In this document: positions 54,101 to 64,000 of the stretch, piece after piece | How the letters are laid out: each line of letters opens with the position of its first letter | Position numbering within the stretch: position 1 is the stretch's first letter | From: Cololabis saira | Lineage: Eukaryota > Chordata > Actinopteri > Beloniformes > Belonidae | Assembly (NCBI RefSeq): GCF_033807715.1 | Contig: NC_084587.1 | Location: 19,577,017 to 19,641,016 of the forward strand | Reading direction: 5' to 3' | DNA: 64,000 nt | Translations under genes and position numbers: made by a program | Notes under the pieces: generated by a model | Database searches by the model: none | What the model saw: only the letters and a program-made list of their open reading frames with translations | What the model was told of the DNA's origin: nothing

Positions 54101-54744
54101 AACCACGGCCATAAACTCTCCTCCTTTTGCATCTGTTGACAGCAGTTTGCAAGATATCTAGTCTATGTTATAATGTGTTTTGCACACATATAAAGTTGAA
54201 ATTAAGTTGGGTTGTCTGCACTCTAACACCTAAGTGGAATTACATTTATAATCTCATCTGAAGCTTAAAATAGCTATTTATTTCAAGGTAGCTCCTGTCC
54301 CCTCTGTACTAATGTTATGCTGACTGTTGTTTATCTGCCACCTCATACTCTAACTCAAAAACTGCTTCAATTCACATTTTGGTCCCTAATGACAGTTTCC
54401 ACTCCTTACCATCTAACAATAAACCCACAGTTGATTTAACAATGAAATGTTGTAGAGTTACTGTGTTCACAAGAATAAGACAGACAGATAGACGTTCTTG
54501 TTATTCATACAGAATGTACAATGATCTGACAGACAACCAGGCAGATAACATTATTCCTCTGGTCCTGACCGTTTGCTGGTTTAAGTGATTATTTTAATAA
54601 TAACTGAATTAGTCCGTCATGTTTTTTTTTTTATGTTTACATTTAAACGCTCAGCTTTGTTTTGCCAACCAACACAATACTTTCATGATGACTTGGACAG
54701 GAAATGTACAGAAACTAAGAACACTGAGCTGTCAAACCATATTC
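51122..54744. other. Gene-free intergenic stretch
   Basis: AT-rich sequence upstream of the mxd4-type gene. No coding exon, RNA gene or bounded mobile element was recognised. Conserved non-coding enhancers could be present but cannot be seen without comparison. Confidence 0.4.
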
Positions 54745-54908
54745 TCGTATTAGAAGTAGGGCTTACATCCGGAGGTTCAAGCCCCGGAACGGCAACCAAG
54801 ATGAACCACCTTGGGCCCCTGAGCAAAGCCTTAACCCTAATTGCTCCATGGTGTGTGTGTCTCAGATGTAAGTCGCTTTGGATAAAAGTGTCTGCTAAAG
54901 GACAGTAC
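54745..54908 (+). mobile_element. SINE with an L2-type 3' tail
   Basis: It contains CGGAGGTTCAAGCCCCGG (B-box-like), TTGGGCCCCTGAGCAAAGCC followed by TTAACCCTAATTGCTCCA, and then GATGTAAGTCGCTTTGGATA with AAAGTGTCTGCTAAA. The last block is the conserved 3' tail shared by L2 LINEs and their partner SINEs in fish (established). Confidence 0.7.
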
Positions 54909-54939
54909 TAGTAGTGTTTACATGTTTATATAAACATAT

Positions 54940-55145
54940 AAACATATCTTTCCTCCCCGCTGCCATAAGACTGTACAACCAGGCCTGCTCTCAGTACTTT
55001 ACGGACAATAACACGTGCAATAATAACAATAACAAGATGTGCAATACCATATGTGCAATATCTGTCTGTCTAGCTCACACACATTTTTTTTTCTTTTTTT
55101 TTCTTTATTAACATACAGTGCAAACGATGACAAAAGACAGCATCA

Positions 55146-55214
<69 letters not shown>

Positions 55215-55782
55215 CCGTGTTTGAGTGTAAATAAGGTGATGAAAATAGGTACATAAATTGAGAATATTGATTTGAGAGTGAACAAATAAATAATTATCAT
55301 ATAGAGTGGTGTAGCATGATATCATATAAATATAGCATAATAAATATAGTAATATCCTAATATAACATAATTTGTATAAAATATTATAACATATAACCAA
55401 ATTATATCACCATACTATTATATATTACAATATAATACTATAGTTTAACATCCCAAGAGATTTCATAACTTATAATAATATGAAACAATATATCATGATA
55501 ATGCCAGAAATAATTATTAGAGTTAGAATTGGTGATTTATGTTTTGCAATGAGGGGTGAGGTCACACATTTTTCTTCTCTCTCGCACTACCTCTACTTCC
55601 ATTGCAATGTACTGTATATATTGTTTATATCTCGTAATTATATATATTTTCTACTTTTTTTACTTTTTTTTTTTTTACCCTTCCCCTGCATGTGTGTGTT
55701 AAGTGTACTGCTGCTAACAAGTGAGTTTCCCCATTTAGGGAGGAATAAAGGATTATCTTATATTATCTCTTATCTTATATGA
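54940..55782 (+). mobile_element. 5'-truncated LINE with (TTATC)n tail, copy B
   Basis: It opens with the end of a reading frame-like block (CCCCGCTGCCATAAGACTG, CTGCTCTCAGTACTTTACGG), then GTGCAATACCATATGTGCAA. It ends with GAGTTTCCCCATTTAGGGAG, GAATAAAGGATTATCTTAT and a TTATC-type tail. The 3' 150 bp match the copy at 25260-25425. A (TG)n repeat and AT-rich sequence (55149-55480) split it. It ends about 160 bp upstream of the first mxd4 CCAAT box. Confidence 0.58.
55149..55210. repeat. (TG)n microsatellite
   Basis: 31 tandem TG units inside the truncated LINE. Confidence 0.95.
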
Positions 55783-55939
55783 AGTACCTAATGAACATAA
55801 AAGTGCCTTGCCGGCTGAATTAATTAATTCTACTTTTAATCACAGCCCGAGCACAGAAGTAGAAGTTTGACAGCAACCACAACACATCCAAGTTCAACTA
55901 CTCCTAGGTTCAACCGAAGTACACGCCCAGGGTCCCTCC

Positions 55940-56160
55940 CAGCCAATCACAGGCTTCCCATCGGTTCACGTCCAGCCAATCATCTACGGCGAAGGCGGGC
56001 CACAAACGCTGTTGCTGGGGTAGTTCCCTGATGACCGCTCAGCCAATGAAATCGCAGCTTCGAGTTGTCAAGAGAAACGATTGGTGGAGACACACCCAAG
56101 GGGCGGGACCGCGAGCTTCTGATTGGACGGCGGCGCTGTCACTCACTTCCCCGAGTTAGT
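55940..56160 (+). promoter_or_regulatory. mxd4 promoter with five CCAAT boxes and a GC box
   Basis: CCAAT occurs at 55943-55947, 55976-55980 and 56043-56047. ATTGG (reverse CCAAT) occurs at 56080-56084 and 56122-56126. GGGGCGGG is at 56100-56107. No TATA box was seen. The arrangement is typical of TATA-less NF-Y/Sp1 promoters and lies 155-370 bp upstream of the start codon. The remaining stretch to 56314 would be the 5' UTR. Confidence 0.7.
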
Positions 56161-56314
56161 CGCTGTTACTGTAGTTTAGAGTCATCCAGACACATGAGTG
56201 AGCGTAGCAGCGCACATATATCGCTCTAAAACAAATTTTTACTTTGTCATTCCATCATTTTATGAACTGTACAATTGTGTAAATAGATTTTTATTTTTTT
56301 TATAACGAGCCAAC

Positions 56315-56384
56315 ATGAAGATGGAACTTAATTCTCTCTTACTGTTGCTGGAGGCTGCAGAGTACTTGGAAAGAAGAGACAGAG
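56315..56384 (+). CDS. mxd4: mxd4 exon 1 (SIN3-interaction domain)
   Basis: 70 coding bases encoding MKMELNSLLLLLEAAEYLER and RDR, with a split Glu codon. The donor GTATTT follows 56384. Two in-frame ATGs lie at 56315 and 56321. The second has A at -3 and G at +4. Confidence 0.93.
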
Positions 56385-59300
56385 GTATTTTTTTCAGGAT
56401 AAAGTGACAAGTCGGCATCAATAATATGAATTTGTGAATGGGGAACTGGGATGACAGCTAACTTTTATCCTTTTATTTGGCGTTAACGTGTCCTGCCATA
56501 GTCCCAGTGCAGGTATGATGTCACTTTAAAGTCTCAGTCTGACACAGAGCAGGCGCATGGGGGAAAAACTGGACCCAAACGCTGCAAAAATGATAGCTGC
56601 AATTTATTATTTTATGGATGTCATATGCTTTTGAGCAAATCTCGCAATGTGCCGAACACAGGTCATGTGTTGAATGCACTCTGAATGTGCCTTTTGTGTG
56701 TTTTTAATGTACGAAAATTAGTAAACAAGGGCAAGCACTGAAATTTCAAGCCGGTACTGTAGTATGAATTAGTCGAATTGGGACGGATTCACATTTGATA
56801 ATGTTTAAATGTTATTTATTGACTCTTAACTTGTATAACTTAGTCATAATTTTCGGTATGATCATCGTAGTAAACTAACACTCTTTTTCTTTGACTTGTC
56901 AACAGAGGCAGAACACGGGTATGCGTCTGTTTTACCATACAGCAGCGACTATTCACGAAAGAAAACGAAAGCCTCGCCGATTTCCAGAAAAACTAAAAAC
57001 AATAGGTAAATATGACTCTTGTTTTTCTTTCTGTTCCGTTTATCCACGCCAGCCTCACCACGCTGGACGTTTGCGCGTCACTTTTCAGGCACACTGAAGG
57101 CTGATTTATGGTCCCGCGTTACACCGACGCAGAGCCTACAACCGTCGCCGCGTAGCCCTACGGCGTAGGCTCTGCGTCGGTTTAACATCTCATTGAGCGG
57201 AGCTGGGCTGGGCTCTGTGTTTTGGTCTCTCCCGTAAACAGTGCCACGCGTACACTGTCAAATCTGCTGCCTCTGCTCTGTCCTGTTTCACTCTCACCTA
57301 CCCCCACACACACCATGCGAAGAAGAGGATTTAACCTTTCGCTTTTCCCTTTTCTTTCTTTTTTTGTGTGTGTGTCTGTGTCGCACGGACGCCGTGCGTT
57401 CACCTGTTTTTGGAGCTTTAATGCCGCGTTCCATTTGTCCTCGGAAGTGGGAATTTCCCAGTTCCCAGTCGGAATTTTCAACTGGAACGCCCCTCGAAGT
57501 GGGATTTCCCACTGGGAAAGTGGGAGAGTCTTCACCACCCCCGAGTTCACATTCCAAGATGGCTGCCCCGTTTGTAAACAGTAGAAGAGAGCTCTGTAAT
57601 AATTCGTAGCACTTCTTTCTAGTTTTGGTCACACTAAATCAGTCATATACAAGTATTGTTCAGCATATATATGCTGCTATAGTGTACTTCACATTTTTCA
57701 TGTGGTATATGAGAACTACAAACTTGTTTTCCGACTTTGTAACTGGAACGCTGATAACTCGGCTGTGACGTCATTCCCAGGTCCGAGTTCCGACTTCCGA
57801 GGTAAATGGAACGCAGCATAAATCCGTATCTTCTTCATGCGCCGAGTGTGTTTTGTTTTAATGCGTTTTGACTGTTTAAAGGGAAAGTCCTGTAGTTAGG
57901 AAGCTCATGTTGCAGACACACACGGAGAACACTTGAAGGCCTCATCGCTGTCTTTTAAAGGCTCAATTATGGTTCCGAGTTAAATCGACGCAGAGCCTAC
58001 GCCATGGGGTACGGGTTGACGTGCAACGTACGGTGTGCGTCGCCGCGTACCCTACGCCGTAGGCTCTGCGTTGGTGTAACGCGGAACCATAAATCCGGCC
58101 TTACCAGTTATTACACCGCGGTGTTGTCGTGAGACGTTCACGGACACTCCTGCGTTTGACCCAGTTACTCTCTTGCTGCACTGTTGTAAGGAAATCCACG
58201 GAATTCCATTACATAAAAGCAGGTTTCAGTTTCGATTCGGTATGGAGGGGTGGTTTAAGGCCATTTAAACATCAGCTGGTTAACATTTAATTGTACACTT
58301 TCAATTTAAAAGGACTGTGCTGTCAGTCTATTACTTACTTATTACTCACTTTTTCACTTATATGTATGCTTTTCTCTGTCAAATTTGGAAAAACAGTGAA
58401 ACCTACATTATAATTATCCATTGTTTGACCTGGCATTTTCTTAATTTTAAATCATTCTCCTTCCCACAGAAAAATTAAGTTCCATGGTAAAAATAAATGA
58501 CACTGATATCAGTTGCTATTTTTGTAAAAACATTTCTTGAGTCAAAAAAATCAACTGACAAACTGTTTAATATTTTAAACTGTAGTTCCTAAAGACAGGC
58601 TCGTATATCGACCGTATATTTGTCAGTGGAATCAATTGAGTACGTGGGTGCTACCCCCAAACATCTACTCTTGGAGGCTGTCAAACTTTCTGCACATTTT
58701 TTTTTTTTGCAGGTTAATTTTGTGCATTTGGGCAATCGTGGATGCTTTTGTCCTATAAACACCTGTGATGTCGTATAGATGAGATGTATGTGGGACTTTC
58801 TAAAACTTTCTGCATCCGTTAGTGCTGCCCCCGGACAATCGAAGTTTAATCCAGACGAACCAGATTAATTCTTTGTATTGAAGAGTAAAATAATAAGAAT
58901 GCCTGACCATTCTGCTAGGAAGTTACATGTTTTGACAGTTCTCCCAAGAACATCATAAGATCAAACTCTAAATTAAAAATTAAAAATAGAACAAAAAAAA
59001 TTGTTTTGATGGGTAATGTGTCGGGGAACCACTCTTAGGAAATCCTTCTGCAGCAGTGAGTCTGAGTGTTATGTCACAGCATGCAGAAAGGCTTTCAAGC
59101 TGTGTAGTTTTGTGAAAATGAAAGCGTTATTTTTAGTTCAAAATAATCGTGCACATCATTCTGCAAACCTTTGATATGGCACTACAGTGAAAACATTTGT
59201 TTATGACGTGTGTGTTGGGGGTTGCTAGGGGTCTTTGTACGTGTACCAGGTGGGTGTGGCAGCTGAAACACAAACCTATGCCCTGAGACAAACATCAGCC

Positions 59301-62300
59301 CACTGAGCCTCAGGCTGGCCTTTCCCTTCTTGTTCTTGTGACTGCACTGTGGGCAAATTCCTCAGCTCCTTTTATGTACTCCTTGCAGCTTTTTTTAGGC
59401 ATCGACAAGATGCGTGAGGTGTATAGACACTTGTTGGAGCTGAAGCTGAGGGTGAGGGTGACTGGGAATTACGAGGCACAAAGCTGGCTTTGTGCAGCCA
59501 TCATCTGGTTATAGCACTTCATATGATGCTCGAATGTGCAAATTAAAACGGATAACATGTTTTGTAACAGTGCGGTATCTGTTGGTACACACAGTACAGA
59601 AAAAATACATTGAAGGGGTTTCCTTGGTTACTTCCAGGCCCTTGCTGAATCAAAATGCTACTAAAAATAGACCTGGAATTTTATTGGCAAGAGTTTTGTT
59701 GCTTTGCTTCTGTCACAGAAGATATATGTGAATATAAATAACGCAAAGGACAAGAAAAACCCTGCTCCGTCTTTTTTGTAGCCTCGATTTCCCTCCTGGG
59801 AGTGGGAAATGTTGTGAGGGGGAGTTTTCTATCCTATATAAAAGCTGATGGAAAGCTACTTTACAGGCTTGTAATCATTAGACAGTTTTGCATGTCACAC
59901 ACAATGCTTTTACACAACATGTAAAGGTGTGCGTTGATCTGCTGCGCCCCCTCCCTCTCAATGGTTTCCTGGTCATGCCGTGTGCTTTGACTGGGACGTT
60001 TCCCCACATGTTTGAATAGCAACACTTCCTCCACGGTGGAGTAAAGCTCTTTGTTTGCCTTTGAGATCGGCGGTGCTGCGACATCCTTGGGAGATGATTT
60101 TGTGCAGATGCCACATTATCATAGGGTCAACTGTAACCCTTTTCCGGTGCCGCAAAAACAGCGTTGTAGCGCGGATGCCTAGGGCCTTCCCCATCACAGC
60201 TGTGGGAACCACTGCCTCGCAAGCACAAGGGCTCTCAAACGCTGGAAAGTCTGAAAAGGCTTGTTGTCAGTCTGGCCCTTTGTTGTTGCTGTTTTTGTTT
60301 TTATTGCTGTGGTATCCATGACGGTGTAATGAACAGAGAGCCTGTTTCAGATGGACTGCAGTGCCCTCCCGGCTGCGTGTCATAATAGGGGCTCTCCTCG
60401 GAATAGCCCACATGCTGAGGAATTCTGGAGCGTCTAGGCCTCCAGACGTCTGAGTGTGTTTTTATTCCATGTCCACGCTGCTGCTCAAGTCAGCGTGCAA
60501 CAACAACAGCAGTGGGTGCATGCTGTTTGCATGGTTGCAGACATGAAGGGGGTCGTCCAGCAGTGCTGCACATGCCGCTCTTTCTCCGAGCCATTTTTTG
60601 CCGTCCGGCGCCTCCTCCCGCTGATGAATGCCACACAAAAACGGAAAAAAAGATTTTAAAAGCTTGCAAATTTTACATAATAATGCAGAAATAGGATTTA
60701 AAACATCACCAGAATCCCACAACAATTGAAAACTAACGAGGCCATCCATGGTTGCTTATTTATTGAGCAACATGTTTCGAATATAGCACTTATGTGATTA
60801 TAAAAATATTTTGAACATTGGCTTTCAGAATCTGGCTTGACCCGCCTTCTCTGATGATCAGTTCTGCACATCAGCCTGCAGGATCTTTAGCTCATTCCTT
60901 CACTCCAGCTCCAGCTCTTGCTCGGTTTCCTCACATGAACTGTTCCCCTCGGGTCCTTCCACCACCTCTCCCATTAATTAAGGCTCAGACTCTGACTTGG
61001 CCATGTCTTTTTTAATTCTTATTTTTAACTCTTCTGTGGTGGAACTAATTGAGTGCTTAGTCTCATGGTCTCGCTGTATTGCCTTAAGAACCTGAATTTA
61101 ATTTCACTTTCTCTTTGGATTCAGTAAAAAAAAAAGAAAAGTATCCTTATCATTTTTCATCAGAATTTTCTAATATTATTCAGAGTTAATGTTTATGGAA
61201 TAGAAGAGAATGCATTTGTTTCTATTGGGTGTAGCGGATACAACAAAAATGTCCACACAAATAGATACTATCTTTACAAGGATTTAGATGCTATAAAACA
61301 AATGCAATTCCCTTAAATAGTTTAAAATGTCACAGTATTAAAAAAGCTTATAGATATAAAACAGGTTTAAGTGCATATAGTTTGTCCACATGATCTTCAG
61401 CAAAGTACAGCCACTTTTTTGGGAACGGGGACTTTCTTCTTGCAGCCTTTCCACAAACACCTTTGTTCTTTATTGTTGTCCCAATGGTGGTTTATCATAA
61501 GACGATGTCAGAGAGGTCTACAACTGCTTACAAGTTCTCCTGAGTCCTTTACGCTAACGTCTCGCGTAACAGTTTTACAAGCAGTTTCTAGGTCGCAGAC
61601 AAATATGATGTTGGGGATCCGAGCAACAACGCTTTGCATCTTCGTGGGATGTTTTTTATGTATACGGTTTTCAATTTAGGTATCCAGATATGTGGGTCTT
61701 GCTTTTTGGAGCTATCTTTGATGGTTGCGTGCTCCTGAGAGGGTAATTGGGGATCAGACTGTGGATTGAGTCCAAATTAGAGTCAAAATGCAATCTGTAT
61801 AAGACTCTTTATTTCATGCATTTTTAAAAAACATTTCATTGTACAGCAGCTCCAGCATTCAAAAACCCCTAGAGCCAAATGAAGGCAGAAGGTGAAGACA
61901 TAGAGCAGCCAAGGTCTCTCTCTGATCTCTTGAAACCTGTTAGTTTATTTGATCTTTTGCTTGGCATTTTCTGCAAAACTTTCCTTCATCCATCACACTT
62001 TTACATCAAAGCGTTTAACCGTCGTAATTACGCAGAGTCTCAGCTCTCACGTCAAACGATTTGAAGTTGTTGTTTTCTACTATTATGACTTTCTGCCCTG
62101 ACTCTCATCTTCTCTCATTTCAGATCACACAACGAGCTGGAGAAACACAGGTAAGTTGATATCTGCTCTGATGTGGCTCTGATTCCCTTGTGCGTCTCTG
62201 AGTTGTGAACATAGTTGCTGAATTAATTGTGGCTGCAGGTAAATGTCAGATGAATTCCTCTCTGGTGAATGTCAGCCCGCATTGCAGGTTGGATCAGAGG

Positions 62301-62981
62301 TCATATTCCTCCAGTCTGAAACAAGATCTAAGATGATTTCGATTGGAAGCTTCGTGTCTATTAGATCTGTGTCCATTTCACGGTTAAGAACTCGTTTCTT
62401 GGTATGTAGGGGGAACCCTATCGTTATGATCTTGGCCCAGAATGAAACTGTAAACGGAGGCGGGGTGAATCCGGACCTGTCCTGCCGTTTCCTCTGTGCA
62501 GACTCTGAAGCCCACAGACTCACTGATCCTGCTCGACTACTCCCAGCATGCACTACACTCCAGCTCACAAATAGCTTTTCTTTTGCCCTCATTTTGGGAA
62601 CAACTCATGGCGTTTGCATGAAAGGCGCCTGTTTGTGCTCCGTTCTGACTTCCACCGGCGGGAGCAGGATTTTACAAATTAAAAGAGGTTTCTCAACAGA
62701 CGGCCTTGATGCTAATTGTTTTGGCTCTTCTTTTTTTTTTTTTAAACTTTCCACAAACTCTACTGAGAAACTGCCTTTTTTAAAAGGAAACAGCTGATGA
62801 TGTGACTATCAGCATGTGTGCAGACGCTGAAATAGGCATCTTTCAGCCCGCTTGTGTGTGACACGCTGTCACTCACGTTGGAGGCTCGGGGTTTTGTCAG
62901 TCACATGTCTGGGAGTGAGTAACAGAGTGTGTGTGTAGAAGGAAACAAGTAAGGACATATTTCTGCCTGACCCGAGCGAGC

Positions 62982-63021
<40 letters not shown>

Positions 63022-63032
63022 CTCTGGATGAT

Positions 63033-63084
<52 letters not shown>

Positions 63085-64000
63085 GCACACAGCAGTTACC
63101 TCACATCCAGCGACGGGTGTGGTTGGTTACCAACGAAGTGACGTCCAAACTGACAAATGCAAGTGCTGGTAAAGCCTTCCAAAATCAGTTTACTCACTTC
63201 CCCTGTCATAATTATGACACCATGTTTCTGCAAAAAAAAAAAAAAGAAAAAAAAAAGAGCTTTTTGACACCCAGTAGATGGCACGACTTGTAAAACCCTT
63301 GAATTTTTTCCCAATAATTAACTGTGCCATGATGTAAGGCCTCTAATACTAACAATTATCTTCAAACGCTGTCACATTGCGTTATCCTGCGGGACGAGTG
63401 GCGAGTTATTCTGTGTACCTCTTTCCCCTGCGACCGTTTGCACGGAAAAACCCGCTTGTTTGTGATGACAGGTTACCAACTGAACGGGTGTCGCTGTGAA
63501 CGCTTTGCGACACAGTGAGCCAATTCGTGTCTGCACCTGCGACGGGAATTAACGCAAATTACGGTCCGACACACGACGCAAGTGTTGAAACTGCCATTTG
63601 CCCAACCAGGCGTACGTTTCGTACGTTTCACCTTATACGGCTGTGGAGTGTGTATTGGGAACAGACCATTGCATAAAGCTAAATCAAGATTTTATAGAGG
63701 CTGTTGTATTACTACTCATCTACATGGTTATAACAGTGAATTATTGTTATTATTATTATCATCTTACACTTGAATTCAGAACAGGAGGTGTATGTACGTT
63801 ATTGTAGATGCTGTTTAGCAACTGCAAAGGACACAGGATTTGCAAAGCTTCATGGAGCTTAGGTTATGAGGACACTGAGAGATCGCTGGCTTTGTATTAC
63901 ATATGAATTTCATGGTCAGACACTTGAAGACACTCAGCTGAACCAACTAAGCTCTTCCTGTATCCTGTTTTCTGGACGTTTCTCCCCCTGTAATTGTAAG
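56315..64000 (+). CDS. mxd4: MAX dimerization protein 4-type repressor, 5' part (exons 1-3, partial)
   Basis: The product is a bHLH-zip repressor that pairs with MAX at E-boxes, recruits SIN3/HDAC and opposes MYC (family knowledge). Three exons join in frame (phases 1 and 2) to 65 complete codons plus a split codon. The SIN3-interaction helix is at residues 3-22 (MELNSLLLLLEAAEYLERRD), followed by REAEHGYASVLPY, a Lys/Arg-rich linker and NNRSHNELEKHR, the start of the basic region. MELNSLL, RRDREAEHGYASVLP and NELEKHR match MXD4 rather than MXD1, MXD3 or MXI1. Exon 4 with the helix-loop-helix and zipper is not in the window, so the gene continues past 64000. The first ATG is at 56315. A second in-frame ATG at 56321 has a better context and matches the mammalian start. 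Confidence 0.92.
56906..57005 (+). CDS. mxd4: mxd4 exon 2
   Basis: The acceptor is TTGTCAACAG and the donor GTAAAT. The exon is 100 nt, phase 1 to phase 2. It encodes EAEHGYASVLPY and a Ser/Lys/Arg-rich linker ending KTKNNR. The EHGYAS block is invariant in the MXD family. Confidence 0.93.
57006..57096 (+). other. mxd4 intron 2, first bases
   Basis: Intron 2 runs from 57006 to 62123. Its first kilobase is packed with foldback elements listed separately. Confidence 0.7.
57097..57187. repeat. Foldback MITE copy 3, right end truncated
   Basis: It starts GAAGGCTGATTTATGGTCCC and contains CCCTACGGCGTAGGCTCTGC. It stops at about CGTCGGTTTAAC, so the right terminal CCATAAATCAGCC block is missing. 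Confidence 0.65.
57421..57819. mobile_element. MITE with imperfect terminal inverted repeats
   Basis: It starts ATGCCGCGTTCCATTTGTCC and its right-end complement starts ATGCTGCGTTCCATTTACC. Both continue with TCGGAAGT. The roughly 400-bp element includes an AT-rich centre and a CCAAGATGGC word near 57555. The target duplication is unclear. Overlapping open frames on both strands of this GC-rich segment have no family match. Confidence 0.65.
57958..58102. repeat. Foldback MITE copy 4
   Basis: AAGGCTCAATTATGGTTCCG at the left and CGGAACCATAAATCCGGCCTT at the right are inverted. The core repeats CGTACCCTACGCCGTAGG and GACGCAGAGCCTACGCC. It is the longest of the four copies. Confidence 0.72.
58103..62123 (+). 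other. mxd4 intron 2, remainder
   Basis: No second gene, RNA gene or bounded transposon was recognised in this 4-kb stretch. Open frames at 60055-60750 on both strands have no domain or splice support. Confidence 0.45.
62124..62150 (+). CDS. mxd4: mxd4 exon 3 (27-nt microexon)
   Basis: The acceptor TCTCTCATTTCAG and the donor GTAAGTT are both strong. The 27 bases are phase 2 at both ends and encode (R)SHNELEKHR, the start of the bHLH basic region. A tiny exon at this place is a feature of the MXD family. Confidence 0.92.
62151..64000 (+). other. mxd4 intron 3 (incomplete)
   Basis: No exon 4 sequence (the RAKLRLYLEQL-like block) was found. The intron holds a (GA)n run at 62985-63020, a (GT)n run at 63037-63082 and A runs near 63230. 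The frame at 62243-62797 (184 codons) has no recognisable domain. Confidence 0.6.
62985..63082. repeat. (GA)n and (GT)n microsatellites
   Basis: About 36 bp of GA/AG repeats and about 46 bp of GT repeats separated by 16 bp of unique sequence. Confidence 0.93.

Noticed and set aside
57182..57632. Overlapping 110-122-codon frames on both strands near 57.2-57.6 kb
   Set aside because: They arise from the foldback copy and the GC-rich MITE. Several frames are open at once, which is a composition effect.
62243..62797. 184-codon open frame in mxd4 intron 3
   Set aside because: No recognisable domain, no conserved motif and no splice support. It is consistent with chance in moderately GC-rich DNA.

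Overview
This is vertebrate nuclear DNA, almost certainly from a ray-finned (teleost) fish. It has split genes with short GT-AG exons, long repeat-rich introns, fish-type SINE and LINE tails, a Tx1/L1-type LINE, Harbinger, hAT and Tc1/mariner derivatives, and long simple repeats. No bacterial-type gene organisation is present.

Only two host genes can be supported, arranged head to head about 35 kb apart. On the minus strand, positions 21145 to 4983, lies a WW-domain-binding protein 1 family gene (wbp1-like). Six coding exons can be placed from GT-AG sites and matching phases. They give about 512 residues: a short N-terminus, a cysteine-rich ectodomain, one membrane span and a long cytoplasmic tail with PPxY-type motifs. 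On the plus strand from 56315 lies the 5' part of an mxd4-type gene (MAX dimerization protein 4, a MAX-binding transcriptional repressor). Its first three coding exons encode the SIN3-interaction helix and the start of the basic region; the rest lies beyond the window. A promoter with five CCAAT boxes and one GC box sits just upstream.

Everything else is intron or intergenic DNA shaped by transposons. Main items: an internally deleted PIF/Harbinger element (6445-7339) that keeps the starts of both Harbinger genes; a nested DNA-transposon stack (8622-10635); a foldback element made of inverted tandem arrays (20157-20831); a second, un-nested copy of the outer element of the stack (22057-22387); a hAT MITE with an 8-bp target duplication and an internal minisatellite (30089-30608); a terminal-inverted-repeat element (31375-31739); a full-length L1/Tx1-like LINE on the minus strand bounded by a 16-bp target duplication (35966-43432), with an intact ORF1, an ORF2 broken by one frameshift and an unusual inter-ORF tandem array; a tRNA-derived SINE with a 14-bp duplication (44042-44548); a Tc1/mariner foldback (50012-50382); and an isolated 84-nt near-perfect hairpin (51038-51121). 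A 90-145-bp foldback family occurs four times (about 9978, 21525, 57097 and 57958).

The two genes belong to different pathways and nothing in the sequence shows that they work together. Their linkage is still notable, because the WBP1/WBP1L and MXD families share a whole-genome-duplication paralogon in vertebrates. I see no undescribed multi-gene system. The most novel-looking signals are the LINE inter-ORF array, the inverted-array foldback, the orphan hairpin and the two-ended Harbinger deletion derivative.
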